Origin: Trema orientale
Lineage: Eukaryota > Streptophyta > Magnoliopsida > Rosales > Cannabaceae
Assembly (NCBI GenBank): GCA_002914845.1
Contig: JXTC01000021.1
Coordinates: forward strand, 1,145,067 to 1,209,066
Direction: 5' to 3'
Length of the DNA: 64,000 bases
The position numbers were made by a program, and so were the translations under genes. Below are positions 59,511 to 64,000 of this stretch, piece by piece. The notes under the pieces are model-generated. The model searched no databases. It saw nothing but the letters and a program-made list of their open reading frames with translations, and was not told the DNA's origin. Positions within the stretch are counted from its first letter, which is position 1; every line of letters begins with the position of its first letter.

Positions 59511-62500
59511 TCTCAAATTAATTTCGTCCCGAAATTCAAACGCAACGGTTAGTACAAGTAAAATGATAGGAAGAGTGAACTACTAGTTATAGAGTGTAGG
59601 AGGATCGAATCAAATATTAATCAAATAAAGAGTGTGAAACATATGCTTCGCACCTGGTGTTAGAATCTCGTCAACATGTTGATGCCATACAAAGCATGAG
59701 CTAAATAGGTATACAAAGTTATATGAAACCATAAGATGACCGATCAGTAAATATTAGAACCACAACACAAAAGATTGAAAACAATGCCCTCGAGTCAGTA
59801 ATTAATTTCAGAGGTAGTAAAGATAACCAAGACTAAATATCGAAAATACAAGACCCTTATAACCTGTGCACTGATTGTTAGGCACCAAACTAGAATAACA
59901 GATCAAATATCGAATATATATGATACTGTCCCCCTGATCATACCAGATCAATACCACACTTGGATAATTCCATTTGTATATATCTAGAATTTAGTCCCAA
60001 ACAATAACTGAGTTCGAAGATGCTAACAAGATTCCAAATAAAAATTAATATCCTTGCATTATATCACACAAGATAGACAAGTTCAAAGATTAGATATCAT
60101 AGTGAAAGTACAATGACATAAATCATTTACTGTTCTTCACAACAAGTGAGAAACAACTAAATAAATGAAACATTTCTAATTAAGAACAAGACTAAAATCA
60201 CTAAGAATAGAAATCTTCAACAAAGGAGTACATAGCACAATGAATAATATAAACATATAAAATGCAATTATTCACATAATAAATATAGTCCAAAGACTTC
60301 TCAAGACTTTTATGCAAGATAATATTATAGGGTATTAACTCATACCAAAATAAAGTCTAGAGACTCTCCAAATCTCTTTGTCCAATATAAAACTATATAG
60401 TTGCGAGTCAAACACATCACCAACGAATCCAAAAAATTTTAAGGTCTTTGATTCAAAGAGTAGTCCTATAGAAATGACTTTATACCTAATAAACAATTAA
60501 CAATACCATAATGCCCCAAAAATAAGATTTCAACGGAATAAGCTGTCTCCATAGCAAAGCCAGTCTTCCATTCCACCCCGTTTCATTTTTAAGTCGAAAA
60601 TAATTTGAAAATATTTTTGAAAATATAGATCACAAAAATCAGGGGCATACAAAAATACTACACTAGTTTACAATAAGGTCTCATCTTGGCCATAGGTAAA
60701 CTAAACCTGAACTCCAAGTATTCATTTTGAATATATAATAGGAAGAGTTTAACAACTCTCTATACAGACTCATGAGTAAACTGATTTTAAATACCATCAA
60801 CTCATATAGATTTCCAACCCACATAAGATCATAATATGAGTGTCCAACAACTCTTTTAAAATCAAAACAAACAAAGTTCCTTGCTTATTATATACAATTT
60901 GCCTATTAAACTATCAAGCATTTAAAACATGTCGATTTTCTTCATAACATAGTTAAACATAACTGAAGTTTTTCTTAAAATTCTAAAATTTTCCCAAAAG
61001 TTTTCAAATATTTCTCTCCAAGAAATTTAAAAAGCACATATTTTAACTGGCATATCATTTATACAAACACATTTCCATACTTCTTTATTTATGAAAAATT
61101 CTAGGTAATGCATACTTTAGTAAGGCTATCTTTGCATTTTATAAATTTAAAGTCACCACACTTATAATTTTATATTAAAAAAAGGGTTTTGAAAAACATT
61201 TTTAAGATAGAGATTTTGTAAAGCGTTTCAGAAAAATATTAGAGTATGTCACTGTTAAACTTTTAGATAGATTTTTTTTTCTTTTAAAAAAAAATTAGCC
61301 TTACTTAAGTTGTAACTTTTATAATCCCAAAAATTTAAAAGTCCAAATTATATTTTTAAAGGGAATACTACACATTATTTTGCATAACTTAAATCCTATT
61401 AAATACCAAATCAAGCATACTAATTCATACTTGAATTTATTTGAAAATTTAATTTTCATGAAGTTTAAAAGTTCTAATAAAATTACCAGACATTATTATG
61501 AACCTCTAAGTCCCTTCAGGACTTCAGTATTCAAGACCAAATTATCTCCGTTTGGAGCTTAAATGAAATACCATCCCAAGTTTCCAACACTAGGAGTTTC
61601 TAATACTTAGGATATCAAATCAAATCAACTATACAAGTGCTCAATTATCCAATTGAGACCAACGAGATAAAGTCAACCGAACTTAATTTAATCAATGAAA
61701 AATCATTTATTATGCAACAAGGATTTAACAATCTAAAGATTACAAATATCATGTATGCACTAATAAAATAAGCCACACAACACGGCACATAAAACCAATA
61801 TAACAAGTGTCTTTTTTTTTTTTTTAAAACAAAACTTCCAAACTAGGATTCAAAATCTAATATTATTTTTATTCACACAAGATTCCAAATTAGATTCCAT
61901 TACCAAGTTTTACTTTACAAAATTCATGTATCAAAATATTATATATATACATCTCAACCACTTGCATAATTCTTTCAAAAATTTATACTTATACTCCATT
62001 AGTTCGCACCAAAAGTTTTCTAAAAAAATTAAACTTGTTTCTCAAGATGTCACATAAATGTTTCCATAAACATCTCCAAGTCAACTTGTAGATAGACATG
62101 TGAAAGTACATTTTAGCTTCAAAGTCAAATACCAAGAATATTAATCACATCCAATCCAGAAAGATACATGGAACTTTAAGTTTATGATTTTTTTTATCTA
62201 AATAATTCTTTGACTAGCATTACCAAATGTGGATTAGGATTAATTTAGCACCATAACTAAATTTTATATACACCAAGGTGCAAACTTTACAATAGTACAA
62301 TATTATAAATTCTAATTTCAAATAACCTTAAGTTTGTGAAACTATACATCCGTTGAAAAAGTAAATTACTTTTTACCTAACCAATATTCAAGTTTAAAAT
62401 ATCCATAGTTCTTTCGTAAATAAAGTAATGCATATTCTTCAGACATAACAACACAACCTATTTTGTTTCAAACCATGCAAATCAATTTAGAGATTTAGAA

Positions 62501-63445
62501 GTCACTTAAACCATATAAGAAAGTTCTATTAAATTACCAATAACGAAATAATTTCTTACCCAAGAATTACAAGGCAGATATATTTGAAAAAAAAAACAAA
62601 AGATCAAATGAAAATCACATCTAAATGCACAATCTCATTGTTTAATCATTAATTTTTTTTTTCAAAGGTTTCACTTTGAAAAGATAAGTAAATTTAGTCA
62701 TGCAACTATGAAGTGGGCGAAACAAATTATCACAAGTAAATAACTTACAAAGAAACACAATTATCGTCCAATAATTTAGATAAATTCAAACAACCTATGG
62801 ATCATGGATAAAATTAAATCAATTATTCTACCATTATACAATTAATGTCAAATTAAACTTGGTGTAATTATTTCATTACCACATTTAAGCCAACTCAATC
62901 TATTATGCCAATTTATTAATCAACGAGCCATGTATCATTCAAAAGTACAATTAGTTCTAACACTTTGATATAAACATCAACCATCAATTATTCGAACCGA
63001 GTTATTAAAAGCATACAAAGATTAAGAAAGTTAAATTGCATCCCAAAAATTTACGAAACATCAGAACAAACCAAGGTATTTAAAATACCTAGAACGAGAT
63101 AACTATCGTAGAATTTATAGGGTTCACATATAGCTTATTACCCGAATGGACATAGGAGTAGAGATATGAATGTCCATTTGAATCAGAAATATTCGTTAAG
63201 AGTAGAATTCACTAGTCTTGTGTCAATCCTAATACTTCTGAGACTAGAGTTTCTGTTATAACCATCTCAACGATACTAGATATTCACTCTAGGGAGATGT
63301 ACGAATGATTCATGATGAATCAGAGCAAAGTCAACATTTTTAGCCATTTCCTAAGTGATGTATGAGGTATTTGTCAAACACTTTTCAAATTCTTTTTAAC
63401 AATAAAATATCACAGGCAAGATCTCAGACGGATCTAAAGCCTGCA
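59511..63445 (-). other. Non-coding interior of the LARD-like element
   Basis: AT-rich and free of long frames on both strands. No reverse transcriptase, integrase or gag motif could be read. A TATA-containing AT run near 61940 has no evident meaning. Confidence 0.5.
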
Positions 63446-63457
63446 GCTCTAATATCA
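63446..63457 (-). other. Primer binding site of the LARD-like element
   Basis: The minus strand reads TGATATTAGAGC, two changes from the TGGTATCAGAGC typical of initiator-methionine tRNA priming. It lies four bases from the LTR. Confidence 0.6.
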
Positions 63458-63461
63458 TTTC

Positions 63462-64000
63462 TGTCGTGACCAGAAATCCAAAGCCATGACTTTTAATAAT
63501 TTTAAGTGAAAGAATGATTAAAAATTAGTTTGACAAAATTCAGGGGAAATTAAGTATTAAATAATTTCATTTTGGTCTTCAAATCATTATAAATTTCACA
63601 ATTATTAAAACTCTTAGTAGTTTTAATTACTTAAGAAAAATACCCTTTAAAGTCTAAGAAAGCTTATGACTAATTCATTTGGAAACTCATAAATAATTCA
63701 TGTAGAAGTAGGGGGTGAGCATTCACATGCTCAGTAGAAATTCAGTTATCTTTTTGAATAGATGCAATTTTACCAAACATGCATGGTTAATACCTTTTTC
63801 CAAAATCTATTTATAAACTAAGTTTATAAAATAATTTATATCTAGAATAATCACATATTCAAAACTAAAACCAGAAACATATGATTGTACATATCATAAA
63901 TTAACCAATGTATATGAGTGAGCTCTCATCTTCCCATCACGACCCTGTAATAGCACTGTAGCAGATGTACCTAGCATCCTGACGTTATCCGGAGGTGTAT
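63462..64000 (-). repeat. 5' LTR of the LARD-like element, incomplete
   Basis: Matches 57030 onward but lacks about 250 bases between AATAATTCATG and AGAAGTAGGGGG (junction near 63703). It continues beyond the window. Confidence 0.75.

Larger units (their letters stand above)
57030..64000 (-). mobile_element. Non-coding LTR retrotransposon (LARD-like), truncated by the window end
   Basis: Two direct copies start TGTCACGACCGACCGG (57030) and TGTCGTGACCAGAAATCC (63462) and stay similar through CATGACTTTTA, GAAAGAATGATTAAAAATTAG and TTTTGGTCTTCAAATCATTA. Next to the second copy, GCTCTAATATCA (63446-63457) is the reverse of a degenerate methionine-tRNA primer site. The element is therefore read on the minus strand, with its 5' LTR running off the right edge and its 3' LTR at 57030 to about 59510. 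The interior (about 59511-63445) has no frame longer than about 60 codons, so it depends on other elements' proteins. Likely Ty3/Gypsy-related. Confidence 0.7.

Overview
The window is eukaryotic nuclear DNA from a flowering plant. Two host genes have plant-specific families or typical plant introns, and the rest is AT-rich, TE-filled intergenic DNA with poly-A/T tracts and assembly gaps (one N near 4495 and a 111-base N run at 35357-35467). The families present (ARO armadillo protein, peroxisomal copper amine oxidase, Copia, LINE, FAR1-type MULE, hAT) fit a dicot, but the species cannot be fixed from the sequence.

Only two convincing host protein genes are present, both on the minus strand. 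An intronless 616-residue ARMADILLO REPEAT ONLY protein (ARO4-like, 1305-3155) lies at the left. A complete 12-exon, 796-residue peroxisomal copper-containing amine oxidase (CuAO3/At2g42490-like, 18578-22962) was assembled by hand. It has the Asn-Tyr-Glu-Tyr cofactor site, the three copper-ligand histidines, one GC-AG intron and a C-terminal Ala-Lys-Leu peroxisome signal. They are unrelated in function and show no sign of joint regulation.

Between and after them: 3.2-9.8 kb is AT-rich with inverted-repeat elements and tandem repeats. At 9.8-11.9 kb is a dead LINE. At 12198-18256 is a complete 6059-bp MULE with 260-bp terminal inverted repeats, an imperfect 10-bp target duplication, a broken FAR1-type transposase gene, a captured oligopeptide-transporter (OPT) fragment and a LINE RNase H fragment abutting one TIR. 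At 24.6-27.9 kb is a 3.3-kb non-coding MULE-like element filled with CTCGAC/GTCGAG repeats. At 29.4-31.1 kb a tandem duplication was independently invaded by three small elements with 9-10-bp target duplications. At 32.0-34.8 kb are further foldback elements.

At 35186-40602 is a Copia element with both LTRs, matching target duplications, ten premature stops and two frameshifts. At 41154-46640 is a hAT element containing a 4.6-kb inverted duplication of its transposase region. At 47959-51468 is a 3.5-kb MULE-like element with a 9-bp target duplication and about 2.3 kb of GTTAC-box repeats. At 53744-54858 is a small hAT-like element. From 57030 to the window end runs a non-coding, minus-oriented LTR retrotransposon with LTRs of roughly 2.5 kb (LARD-like).

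The most interesting themes are (1) non-autonomous MULE-like elements that share GGG...CCC-type ends, 9-10-bp target duplications, a TATA box near one end and an interior replaced by dyad-rich short repeats, and (2) an inverted duplicated hAT transposase that could produce hairpin RNA. All element boundaries, splice sites and target duplications were read by eye; no database search was possible.
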